From Thermodesulfobacteriota bacterium (GTDB lineage: Bacteria > Desulfobacterota > BSN033 > UBA1163): a DNA stretch of 55,837 nt. The translations under genes were made by a program, and so were the position numbers. The notes under the pieces are model-generated. The model did no database searches, had not been told where the DNA came from, and worked only from the letters and a program-made list of their open reading frames with translations. This document shows positions 29,845-38,300 of this stretch, piece by piece (position 1 is the stretch's first letter; each line of letters begins with the position of its first letter). The stretch is from positions 18,690 through 74,526 of the forward strand of contig JAOAHX010000003.1 of NCBI GenBank assembly GCA_026415035.1, in the 5' to 3' direction.

Positions 29845-30540
29845 ATGCCTCCCATCGTTGAAATCCTCCATGTGAGCAAATCCTACCGCAGGGGAAACCG
29901 GGTCATCCCCGTGCTCACGGACATCAACCTCAATATCGAAGAGGGAGAATTTCTCGCCTTGATGGGACCCTCGGGGTCGGGAAAGAGCACGCTCCTCAAC
30001 CTGATCGCCGGCCTCGACCGGGTGGATTGCGGAACGATCCGGGTCGGGGGCATCGACCTCACCCACCTCTCCGAAAACGAGCTGGCCCAGTGGCGCGCGA
30101 TGAACGTCGGCTTCGTCTTCCAGTTCTACAATCTCATCCCGGTGTTGACGGCCTTCGAAAATGTGGAACTCCCCCTCCTCCTCACTGGCCTCTCTCGAAA
30201 GGAGAGGCAGGCCCATGTGGAGATGGCCCTCCGGATCGTCAACCTCGAAGAGCGGATGGATCATTACCCGGCCCAGCTCTCCGGAGGGGAACAGCAACGG
30301 GTGGCCATTGCCCGGGCCATTGTGACCGATCCCACGATCCTCGTTGCCGACGAACCCACCGGAGACCTCGATCGGATCTCCGCCCGGGAGGTCCTCGACC
30401 TGATGGATCGACTCAACGGCGAGTCCCGAAAGACGATCATCATGGTCACGCACGATCCCAAGGCGGCCGAAAGGGCGAGGGTCATTCGCCATCTCGACAA
30501 AGGATTCCTGAACGATGTTTATTCTCAAACTCCTGTTTAG
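29845..30540 (+). CDS. ABC transporter ATPase, MacB/LolD-like
   Basis: This 231-residue ATPase has Walker A (GPSGSGKST), the signature LSGGEQQRVAIARAI, Walker B (ILVADEPTGDLD) and the switch His in MVTHD. It belongs to the LolD/MacB/FtsE subgroup that works with FtsX-like permeases as mechanotransmitters rather than classical pumps. The ATG at 29845 has AGGAGA ten bases upstream and gives the usual N-terminus; a GTG at 29824 would add seven residues. Its 3' end overlaps the first permease gene by 26 bases, so the two are translationally coupled. Confidence 0.92.
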   Translation: MPPIVEILHVSKSYRRGNRVIPVLTDINLNIEEGEFLALMGPSGSGKSTLLNLIAGLDRVDCGTIRVGGIDLTHLSENELAQWRAMNVGFVFQFYNLIPVLTAFENVELPLLLTGLSRKERQAHVEMALRIVNLEERMDHYPAQLSGGEQQRVAIARAIVTDPTILVADEPTGDLDRISAREVLDLMDRLNGESRKTIIMVTHDPKAAERARVIRHLDKGFLNDVYSQTPV

Positions 30541-31672
30541 GAATGCCCTTCGTCATAAACTCCGGACCTTCTTAACCCTCCTCGGGATCACCATAGCCAT
30601 CCTCGCCTTCGGCCTCCTCCGGACCTTTATCCATGCCTGGTATGGAGGGGTGGAAGCCTCCTCTGCCACGCGCCTCGTCACCCGAAGTTCCATCTCCCTC
30701 ATCTTCCACCTTCCCCTTTCCTACAGGGAGAAGATCCGCCAGATTGATGGGGTGAAGGCCGTTTCGTGGGGAAACTGGTTCGGGGGAATTTACAAAGATG
30801 AAAAACATTTCTTTGCCAACTTCGGGGTGGACGCCAAGAGTTATCTCGAGCTCTATCCGGAATATATCCTCACCCCAGAGGAGGAGAGGGCCTTTCTCAG
30901 GGACCGCAAAGGCTTCATCGCGGGAAGGAAGTTGGCCGAGCGGTTCGGCTGGAAGATCGGCGACATCGTCACCCTCCGGGGGACCATCTACCCGGGGGAA
31001 TGGGACTTCGTCCTCCGGGGCATCTATCGGGGGAGGGATGAGACCATCGACGAGACCCAGTTCTTCTTCCATTGGGATTATCTGAACGAGGTGTTGAGGA
31101 AGAGGGGGTCCTCCCTGGCCGATACGGTGGGCTGGTATATGGTGGGCGTGTCCCGGGCCGAGCGCGCTGCGGAAGTGGCCCTCGCCATCGATCAGACCTT
31201 CAAGAACTCCCTCGCCGAGACCTTGACCGAGACCGAAAAGGCCTTCCAGCTCTCCTTCATCGCCATGTCCGAAGCGATCCTCATCGCCATCGAACTCGTC
31301 TCCTTCATCGTCATCGCCATCATCATGGCGGTCGTGGCCAACACGATGTCCATGACCTACCGGGAACGGATCGGGGAATATGCCATCTTCAAAACCTTGG
31401 GTTACCCTTCCTGGCGCATCGCAGGGATGATCCTCGGCGAATCGATATTGATCACGACCACCGGGGGCCTCTTCGGAGTCTTCCTCACCTTTCCGGTGGC
31501 CCAAAGGGTCGGCAAGATCCTCAGCACCTACTTCCCCGTCTTCAATGTGCCGGAAGGGGCCATCTATTTGCAGATCCTGGCCTGTTTGGTGGTGGGGGTC
31601 CTTTCAGCCCTTGTCCCCACCTATCGGGCGGTCACCATTCGCATCGCAGATGGGTTGAGGAGGATCGGTTAG
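30515..31672 (+). CDS. FtsX/MacB-type ABC permease, first
   Basis: This 385-residue protein has the four-helix FtsX-like layout: one helix at the N-terminus (FLTLLGITIAILAFGLL), a large periplasmic domain (about 40-240), and three C-terminal helices. The last part has EYAIFKTLGYPSWRI, a coupling segment typical of the family. It overlaps the ATPase gene and is followed directly by a second permease, so the transporter is probably a heterodimer. The periplasmic domain would bind the adaptor encoded at the front of the operon. Substrate is unknown; lipoproteins, lipids or peptides are all possible for this class. Confidence 0.88.
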   Translation: MFILKLLFRNALRHKLRTFLTLLGITIAILAFGLLRTFIHAWYGGVEASSATRLVTRSSISLIFHLPLSYREKIRQIDGVKAVSWGNWFGGIYKDEKHFFANFGVDAKSYLELYPEYILTPEEERAFLRDRKGFIAGRKLAERFGWKIGDIVTLRGTIYPGEWDFVLRGIYRGRDETIDETQFFFHWDYLNEVLRKRGSSLADTVGWYMVGVSRAERAAEVALAIDQTFKNSLAETLTETEKAFQLSFIAMSEAILIAIELVSFIVIAIIMAVVANTMSMTYRERIGEYAIFKTLGYPSWRIAGMILGESILITTTGGLFGVFLTFPVAQRVGKILSTYFPVFNVPEGAIYLQILACLVVGVLSALVPTYRAVTIRIADGLRRIG

Positions 31673-32839
31673 GTGGGTGTGCCTCTGGCCTACAGTATCC
31701 GGAATCTCTGGACCCGAAAGCTCACGACCCTTTTTACCGTCTCGGGGATGGCCCTGGTCGTCTTCGTCTTCTCTTCAATGCTCATGCTGTCCGAGGGCCT
31801 GAAGAAGACCCTCATCGAAACGGGTTCGAGCGACAATGTCGTGGTCATCCGGAAGGGTGCGGCCACCGAGGTTCAGAGCGGGGTGGATCGTTATCAGGCC
31901 TCCATCATCGAAACCCAGCCGGAGGTCGCGGTGGGAGAAGACGGAAAGCCTCTCCTCTCGAAAGAGACCGTGGTCATCATCAGCCTCCCCAGACGGGGAA
32001 GCAAAAAAGAAAATTACATCACCGTCCGGGGCATCGGGGAGGCCTCCCTCGGCCTCCGGCCCCAAGTGAAGCTGCTCGAGGGCCGGCTCCCAAGGCCCGG
32101 AACCTCAGAACTCCTGACGGGCCGAAGCGTGGCGGAACGTTTCGAAGGGGGAGGCCTCGGGGAGTCGCTCCGATTCGGATTGAGGGAATGGAAGGTGGTG
32201 GGCGTCTTCGACGCAGGCCCGACCGGGTTCAACTCCGAGATCTGGGTCGATGGAGATCAATTGATGCAGACCTTTCGGAGGAATGCCTATTCCTCGGTCC
32301 TCTTCAAACTCCGGGATCCCTCCTCCTTCGAAAGGGTCAAAGGTCGGATCGAAAACGACCCCCGTCTCACCCTCGAGGCCAAACGGGAGAACCAGTATTA
32401 TGGGGAGCAATCGAGGATGATGGCCACATTCCTTCGAATCCTCGGGACCTCCCTGACGATCATCTTCTCCCTGGGCGCCATCATCGGGGCCATGATCACC
32501 ATGTATGCCGCGGTCGCAAATCGCACCGCCGAGATCGGGACCCTTCGTGCCCTCGGGTTTAAAAGGGTGAGCATCCTGACCGCCTTCCTTCTGGAGGCCC
32601 TGTTCTTGGGATTGAGCGGAGGCCTCCTGGGCCTCTTTTTCGCCTCTTTTCTCCAATTTTTCACCGTTTCGACGATGAACTTCCAGACCTTCTCCGAGCT
32701 GGCCTTCGACTTCACCCTCACCTGGGAGATCGCCTATCAGGCCCTGGTCTTCTCCCTCATCATGGGGTTCGTGGGAGGCTTGTTGCCGGCCCTCCGGGCC
32801 GCCCGGATGAACATCGTCGAATCCCTAAGGGCGACCTGA
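31673..32839 (+). CDS. FtsX/MacB-type ABC permease, second
   Basis: This 388-residue protein repeats the FtsX layout: N-terminal helix (LFTVSGMALVVFVFSSML), periplasmic domain to about residue 255, then three helices, with EIGTLRALGFKRVSIL as the coupling segment. The GTG start touches the stop codon of the first permease and has GAGGAGG about nine bases upstream. The two permeases differ enough not to be a recent duplication, so a fixed heterodimer is likely. It closes the MacA-like/ATPase/permease operon and converges with the VanZ-like gene after nine bases. Confidence 0.88.
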   Translation: MGVPLAYSIRNLWTRKLTTLFTVSGMALVVFVFSSMLMLSEGLKKTLIETGSSDNVVVIRKGAATEVQSGVDRYQASIIETQPEVAVGEDGKPLLSKETVVIISLPRRGSKKENYITVRGIGEASLGLRPQVKLLEGRLPRPGTSELLTGRSVAERFEGGGLGESLRFGLREWKVVGVFDAGPTGFNSEIWVDGDQLMQTFRRNAYSSVLFKLRDPSSFERVKGRIENDPRLTLEAKRENQYYGEQSRMMATFLRILGTSLTIIFSLGAIIGAMITMYAAVANRTAEIGTLRALGFKRVSILTAFLLEALFLGLSGGLLGLFFASFLQFFTVSTMNFQTFSELAFDFTLTWEIAYQALVFSLIMGFVGGLLPALRAARMNIVESLRAT

Positions 32840-32848
32840 CCTCACCCT

Positions 32849-33241
32849 CTATCCTCTCCCCTTATGGAAAGATCGGTAAAAGGAAAGGGCGGCGCCGGCG
32901 AGCACAATCCCAACGAGGTTGAGCAGCAGATCGAAACCAGAGGCCTCCCGGCCCGGGATAAAGGCCTGGTTCAACTCGTCGAGGAGACCTGTCAAGAAGG
33001 AAATACCGCCGGGGAGCCAGAGGGAGGAGAAATGGGGAGCGGGAGAAGTGGCCCAATGACTTCGTCTGGCGGACAGGGCAAGGGTGAGGAGGGTCATCAG
33101 GACCCCATAAAGGGGGATGTGGAGGAGGCTATAAGGATTCCAGAGGTGGTTAAGGGCGTCACGCCCGATCAACCTCGGAAGGACCAGGAGGGAAAGTATA
33201 TAGATCGCGGATAGGGCGGTAAAGGCTCGATTCAGAGACAT
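32849..33241 (-). CDS. VanZ-like membrane protein
   Basis: This 130-residue protein has four predicted membrane helices and the family motif around DELNQAFIPGREASGFDLLLN, with conserved acidic and Arg residues. VanZ-like proteins are small membrane proteins; the founding member gives low-level teicoplanin resistance, but most, like this one, have no known job. Its ATG directly follows the stop of the upstream small gene, so both belong to one transcript. An envelope-related role is only a guess. Confidence 0.8.
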   Translation of the reverse strand: MSLNRAFTALSAIYILSLLVLPRLIGRDALNHLWNPYSLLHIPLYGVLMTLLTLALSARRSHWATSPAPHFSSLWLPGGISFLTGLLDELNQAFIPGREASGFDLLLNLVGIVLAGAALSFYRSFHKGRG

Positions 33242-33568
33242 TCAGGAAAGCAACTCCTTCAGGAGCATCTCATTTCGCTTCTGGACTTTCTGCATCTCCG
33301 CCAGCTGGAGGTCCTCGAAAGGCTGCCTCCTCCCTTTATGCCTTAACCGGGAAATCTCCCCTTCGAGGTAACGGAGCGTATTCGCCATGGCCTCGGCCAT
33401 CGAAGAAATCGACCCTTGGGCCTTCTCATAAGTCTCCTTGTCGAGATAGGCCCGGTTGACCAGGCGGAACCGCTCAAAACATTTCTTAAACTCCTCTACC
33501 ACCTCTTTCTTCCCTTTTCTCTTTCTGTCGAGGGTCTTTGCGGTCTCCAAGAATCGTTCCACATCCAT
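33242..33568 (-). CDS. Small helical protein, unknown function
   Basis: This 108-residue protein is rich in charged residues and predicted to be almost entirely helical, with coiled-coil potential at about 40-105. It has no cysteines beyond one (KKCFERF), no signal peptide and no membrane helix. I recognise no family. GGAGG precedes the ATG, and the VanZ-like gene starts directly at its stop, which supports it being real. It is transcribed away from glnA, across a 366-base gap. Confidence 0.6.
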   Translation of the reverse strand: MDVERFLETAKTLDRKRKGKKEVVEEFKKCFERFRLVNRAYLDKETYEKAQGSISSMAEAMANTLRYLEGEISRLRHKGRRQPFEDLQLAEMQKVQKRNEMLLKELLS

Positions 33569-33821
33569 AAGGCCTCCTGCCTTTCATCCAAAAATTTCTT
33601 AAATTTTATCACAAGACATCCCATTTAACCAATATTGGAAAAAGGGAAGAGGCCCCCTCCAAAAGGAAATGTTCTGATTTAATCATGATGATGAAAAACC
33701 GCCATCAATCCCATTCCATTCGGGCCTCCGACGCCATCCCCTCACGGGAGGGTTGCTAAACATCTTCTTCTTTTTCAAAAAGTTATAAAATTCACCCATG
33801 TCCCCTCATGGGGATCACCTT
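33569..33821. promoter_or_regulatory. Upstream region of glnA with a second promoter-like copy
   Basis: No gene is visible. A segment at about 33738-33760 (CCCCTCAC, then GGTTGCTAAA) resembles the sequence of the glnA sigma-54 promoter (CCCCTCAT, then GGTTTGCTAAA at 33830-33840), but it lacks a properly spaced -24 GG. The region would be expected to hold enhancer sites for the NtrC- or NifA-like proteins; I could not identify a convincing palindrome for either. Confidence 0.35.
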
Positions 33822-33837
33822 CGGCATAAGGTTTGCT
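33822..33837 (+). promoter_or_regulatory. Sigma-54-type promoter of glnA
   Basis: CGGCATAAGGTTTGCT has the invariant GG and GC ten bases apart, the GGCA and TTTGCT blocks, and lies 97 bases before the glnA ATG. The predicted start is close to 33848. The two sigma-54 activators in the window are candidate drivers. Confidence 0.65.
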
Positions 33838-33934
33838 AAATATTAAACCAATCATTGGATTCTTTGGATTGTCAAAAACTGACACGGACCGCCTTCGAGG
33901 AGTAGCAACTAAAATTAAAATATAGGAGGAAAGG

Positions 33935-35257
33935 ATGGACAAGGAGACCGTATTGAAGTTGGCAAAGGAGAACGATGTGAAATTTATCCGCCTCTGGTTT
34001 ACGGACATCCTCGGGTTCCTGAAGGGGTTTGCCATCACCATCGACGAGCTGGAGGGGGCTTTGGAGGAGGGCATGGGCTTCGATGGCTCCTCCATCCAGG
34101 GCTATGCCCGGATCGACGAGAGCGATATGATCGCCAAACCCGATCCCCAGACCTTCCAGATCATCCCTTGGCGCCCCAAAGAGAATGCGGTCGCCAGGAT
34201 GTTCGCCGACATCTATGAGCCGGACGGGACGCCCTATAAGGGCGATCCGCGATGGGTCCTGAAAAAAACCCTCAAAAAGGCCCAGGATCTCGGCTACACC
34301 TTCTATGTAGGGCCTGAACTGGAGTACTTCTACTTTAAAAGCAACGAAGGAGCTCCTCAGACCCTCGACCGGGGGGGATACTTCGATCTCACCCCGCTGG
34401 ATGTCGCCACCGAACTTCGTCGCGAAACGATCCTCACCCTTGAAGCCATGGGCATCCGGGTCGAATACAGCCATCACGAGGTGGCTCCGAGCCAGCACGA
34501 GATCGACCTTCGTTATGCCGATGCCCTGACCATGGCCGATTACGCCATGACCTACCGCCTGGTGGTCAAGGAGGTGGCCCTCAGGCACGGCGTCTATGCC
34601 ACCTTCATGCCCAAACCCATCTTCGGCCAGAACGGGAGCGGGATGCATACCCATCAATCGCTCTTCAAGGGCGACAAGAATGCCTTCTTCGACCCAAAGG
34701 ACGAATTCCATCTCTCCAAGGTCGCCAAGGCCTACACCGCTGGGATCCTTAAACACGCCAAAGAAATTACCGCCATTACCTCCCAATGGGTCAACTCCTA
34801 CAAGAGACTGGTGCCCGGCTATGAAGCCCCTGTTTACATCGCTTGGGCGAGGCGAAACCGTTCAGCCCTTGTCCGGGTTCCGATGTATAAGCCTGGAAAG
34901 GAGAAGGCGACCCGGATCGAGCTCCGCTCGCCGGACCCCGCCTGCAACCCCTACCTGGCCTTTGCTGTGATGCTCGCCGCTGGCCTGAAAGGCATCGAAA
35001 AGGGCTACGAGCTTCCTCCCCCGGTGGAGGAGGACATCTTCGAGATGTCCGAGGAGGCCCGGAGGCAACATGGCATCGAATCGCTTCCCGGCAGTCTGTA
35101 CGAGGCCATTCAGTTCGCCGAACAGAGCGAACTGGTGAGGGAGACCCTCGGAGACCACATCTTCCAAAAGTTCATCGAGAACAAGAAGATCGAGTGGGAC
35201 CAATATCGCACCCACGTCTCCCAGTTCGAAATAGAGAAGTATCTGCCGATCCTGTGA
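33935..35257 (+). CDS. glnA: Glutamine synthetase type I (alpha-like)
   Basis: This 440-residue enzyme makes glutamine from glutamate, ammonium and ATP. Motifs include FDGSSIQGYARIDESDM, the ATP/metal region VGPELEYFYFK, HHEVAPSQHEIDLRYADAL and NGSGMHTHQSLFK. At 440 residues it matches the shorter alpha class: the extra segment of the beta class and the adenylylated Tyr of NLYDLP are missing (EEDIFEMSEE stands there). It is therefore likely controlled by feedback and expression, not by GlnE adenylylation. TAGGAGGAAAGG precedes the ATG and a sigma-54-type promoter lies upstream. The giant glutamate synthase-like gene starts 54 bases after it, so GS and a GOGAT-like enzyme are probably made together. 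Confidence 0.96.
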   Translation: MDKETVLKLAKENDVKFIRLWFTDILGFLKGFAITIDELEGALEEGMGFDGSSIQGYARIDESDMIAKPDPQTFQIIPWRPKENAVARMFADIYEPDGTPYKGDPRWVLKKTLKKAQDLGYTFYVGPELEYFYFKSNEGAPQTLDRGGYFDLTPLDVATELRRETILTLEAMGIRVEYSHHEVAPSQHEIDLRYADALTMADYAMTYRLVVKEVALRHGVYATFMPKPIFGQNGSGMHTHQSLFKGDKNAFFDPKDEFHLSKVAKAYTAGILKHAKEITAITSQWVNSYKRLVPGYEAPVYIAWARRNRSALVRVPMYKPGKEKATRIELRSPDPACNPYLAFAVMLAAGLKGIEKGYELPPPVEEDIFEMSEEARRQHGIESLPGSLYEAIQFAEQSELVRETLGDHIFQKFIENKKIEWDQYRTHVSQFEIEKYLPIL

Positions 35258-35310
35258 CCCCCTCGTCTTCCTCGATCGGTCTTTTCATACCCATGAGTGA
35301 GGGCCGGTGA

Positions 35311-38300
35311 ATGAAGTCAAAACAGAAAAAATCGGCCTGGAGAAAGTATCTCCAGGCCTTTTTACAGGAGACCCCTGATCTGAAGATCATCGACGATCCG
35401 GAAAAGTTCGAATATTACCGGACCGACCTGAACGTCGACCTCCCCCCCTTGGTCCGTGACCTGATGCTCAAAAGCCTTCCCGATCTCGTCCTTAAACCCG
35501 AGACGGAGGAGCACCTGAAAAAGATCCTTTCTTTCGCCAACGAACACCGGATCCCCATGACCGTTCGGGGTGCAGGGACCTGGGGTTACGGGGGCTCGGT
35601 CCCGACGCAGGGCGGGATCCTCGTCGATCTCAGCCTGATGAACTCGGTCGAGGTCGATGCAGAGGCGCTTCGGGTAACGGTTGGGCCTGGCGCCCGTTTC
35701 CTCGACATTCAGAAGAGACTCGAATCAAAGGGGTTGGCCCTCTCCACCATCGCTTCGGGAAAAGGGGGAACCCTTGTCGGCTGGATTGCCACGGGCGGGA
35801 TGGGCCTCGGCACCTTACGGCACGGACCGGTGAAGGACCAGATCGTCTCCCTAAGGGTCATCACGCCGGACGGAACGGTCAAGGACCTTTCGAAGGAGGA
35901 CCCTGAGATCCACTATTTCATCGGCACAGAGGGGCAGTTGGGAATCATCACCCGGGTCACCCTTCGCGTGGTCAGACTTCCCTCCCAGTGGTATCCCGTC
36001 GCCCTCGCCTTTGGGAACGCCTCCTCGGCCTACTCCTTTGCAAAGGGTTTGGCCTCCAAAACGACCCTCCAACCCGAGGATATCGTCCTCTACCATCCAA
36101 ACCTCATCTCCGCCCTCCATCTCCCCTCCGATTCCAAGATCGCCACTGACCTCCGTCACCTCGTCCTGGTCTCTTTCGACAACGAGGAGGAGGTCCACCG
36201 ATTGAAAGAACATCTGGAGGCCTCCGGCATCCTCCCCCTCGACGATGCCCTGGCCCGCGACCTCTGGGAGAAACGGTTCCTTCCGATGTCGATCAAATCC
36301 CTTGGCCCATCCCTCCTGGCCAGCGAGGTGATCCTCCCTGTCGGTCAGGTGGCCCCCTATCTCGAAAGACTCCAAGAGATGGCCAGGAACCTGGCCGTGA
36401 CGCTTTATCCCATCAGCCACCTCATCAACCCGGGAGAAGTCCTCCTGCTGGTGATGATGACCACGGACAATCGGAAGAACATCTTCTACCTCGACCTCAT
36501 CTTCATCCCGATGATGCTCAAGCTGGCGGTCCAGTCTCACCAGGGAAAGCCCTATGGCATCGGCATATGGAATACGCCCTTTCTCCGCCACCTCTTCGGC
36601 CGCGAAACCCTAAAAACGCTCCGGCAATATAAGCGAAAGGTCGATCCACACGGCATTCTCAATCCAGGGAAATTCTTCGCCACCTCGGGCCGCTGGGGCT
36701 CCTTCCAGAAGGCCCTGTTCCAGGAGGATCTTTTCAATCTCGGCCTCAGCGCCTCCCAGTGGTTGATGTTCAGGCTCCTCTCCCTCTTTCCCGTGGAGAA
36801 GTTGAGGCTTCGCACTCCCATGGTCTCCGAAAGACTGGAACCGATCGCCAGGGAGATCCTCTCTTGCGCCCAATGCGGCACCTGTGTGACCCGTTGCCCT
36901 GTCTACCGGGCCACGGGAGATGAAACCCTTTCGGCCCGGGGAAAATTCTTCACCCTCAAGAAGGCCATCGAAAAGGGAGAGCTGGAACTCTCAAAAGCCC
37001 TTCCCCTCTATTTCTGTCTCCGTTGCGGCCGATGCGACGAAGAGTGTCAGGTCCATATTAACCACCTCCCTTTGTTCGAGGCCCTGGAAGGATATCTCGC
37101 CGAGGCCAGCGGATTCCCAATCGAAGAGATCAAAAGGTTCATCGCTGAGGTGGAGAACAGCCCGGACTTCCAGCGCTACCTTGACGTCGTCCGAACGGGC
37201 TTCGACCAGAAGATCCACGAAAAAAGGAACACCTTTCCGAGGTACCGGGTCTGGATCGATGAGGCCCACTGCATCCATTGTGGAACGTGCGTGGATGCCT
37301 GCATCTACAGTGTTCGGAAACGAGACGAATCCGATCCCCGTCTCATTCGAATCGAGGACGAAGGGCTCTGCCGGGGATGCGGTTCCTGCATCGAACGGTG
37401 TCCCCAGATGGCGGCGGGATTTCCGGCGACGATGGTGGAGCTCCATCCCTGTTTCCTCGAGATCGATGACCCCTATTGGACCGGTCTGACCGTGGCCCGC
37501 ATCGACCTGGAAGCCACCACCGGTAAAATCCCCGTCTCCGGCACAGGACAGGGCGATCCCCATCGAGGATCAGGGAATGATGGAATCCGTTTCGGCCATT
37601 TCCACATCGTCGGTCCGGCCCAGAACCTCCTCTACGAAAGCACCGAAGACGCCATCGCCATCCATTTGGGCCAGAAGCCGAAGTATCTGACCTTCCACGA
37701 TGGGAGGATCTTGACCCCGCCTCCCAGGCTCATTCATCTGAAGACCCCGATTCTCTTCGACCTCCTTCCCCTCAAGATCGACGAGGGCTGGCTCGAGGCC
37801 CTGCTCGAGGCGTCGAAGGCGACGGGGACGCGCCTGACCCTCACGCTCGATGATTTTGACCGCCTCCGGCCGAGGATCGGAGACCGGACAGGCCAGATCA
37901 TCCTAAGGCTCACCTCGGACGAGTTGAAGAGGGAAGGAGGGAGGTTGAGGGAGATCCCGGTCGAGCTCTTCGAAGTCGAGATCGACGAGGCGGTCCTCAA
38001 TAAGGCCGGAGATCTAAAAGGCCTTCTCCCGGAGAAAGCGCTTCTTTCCGCCGTCATCAAATTGGACCCCGAGGACATCACCCCCGACCTTCAACCCTCT
38101 TTGGCCCTCCGCGAATGGATCGATCGCCTCATGGCGTCACCCTTCGATCTTCTCTGCCTTACCTCGGACTACAATCCAACGACCAAATACTATCCGACCA
38201 CGGACGCCGTCCCAGCGGTCCATCGCTATCTCATCGAACAAAAGGCGCGCCACCGATTCTCCATCCTCGGGGCCGGAGGCATCCGCTCCGCCGCAGATAC

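Noticed and set aside
33870-33884. Hexaloop hairpin in the glnA leader
   Set aside because: The stem TGTCA/TGACA closes a five-base loop (AAAAC), there is no second partner hairpin and no terminator, so it does not fit the ANTAR pattern.
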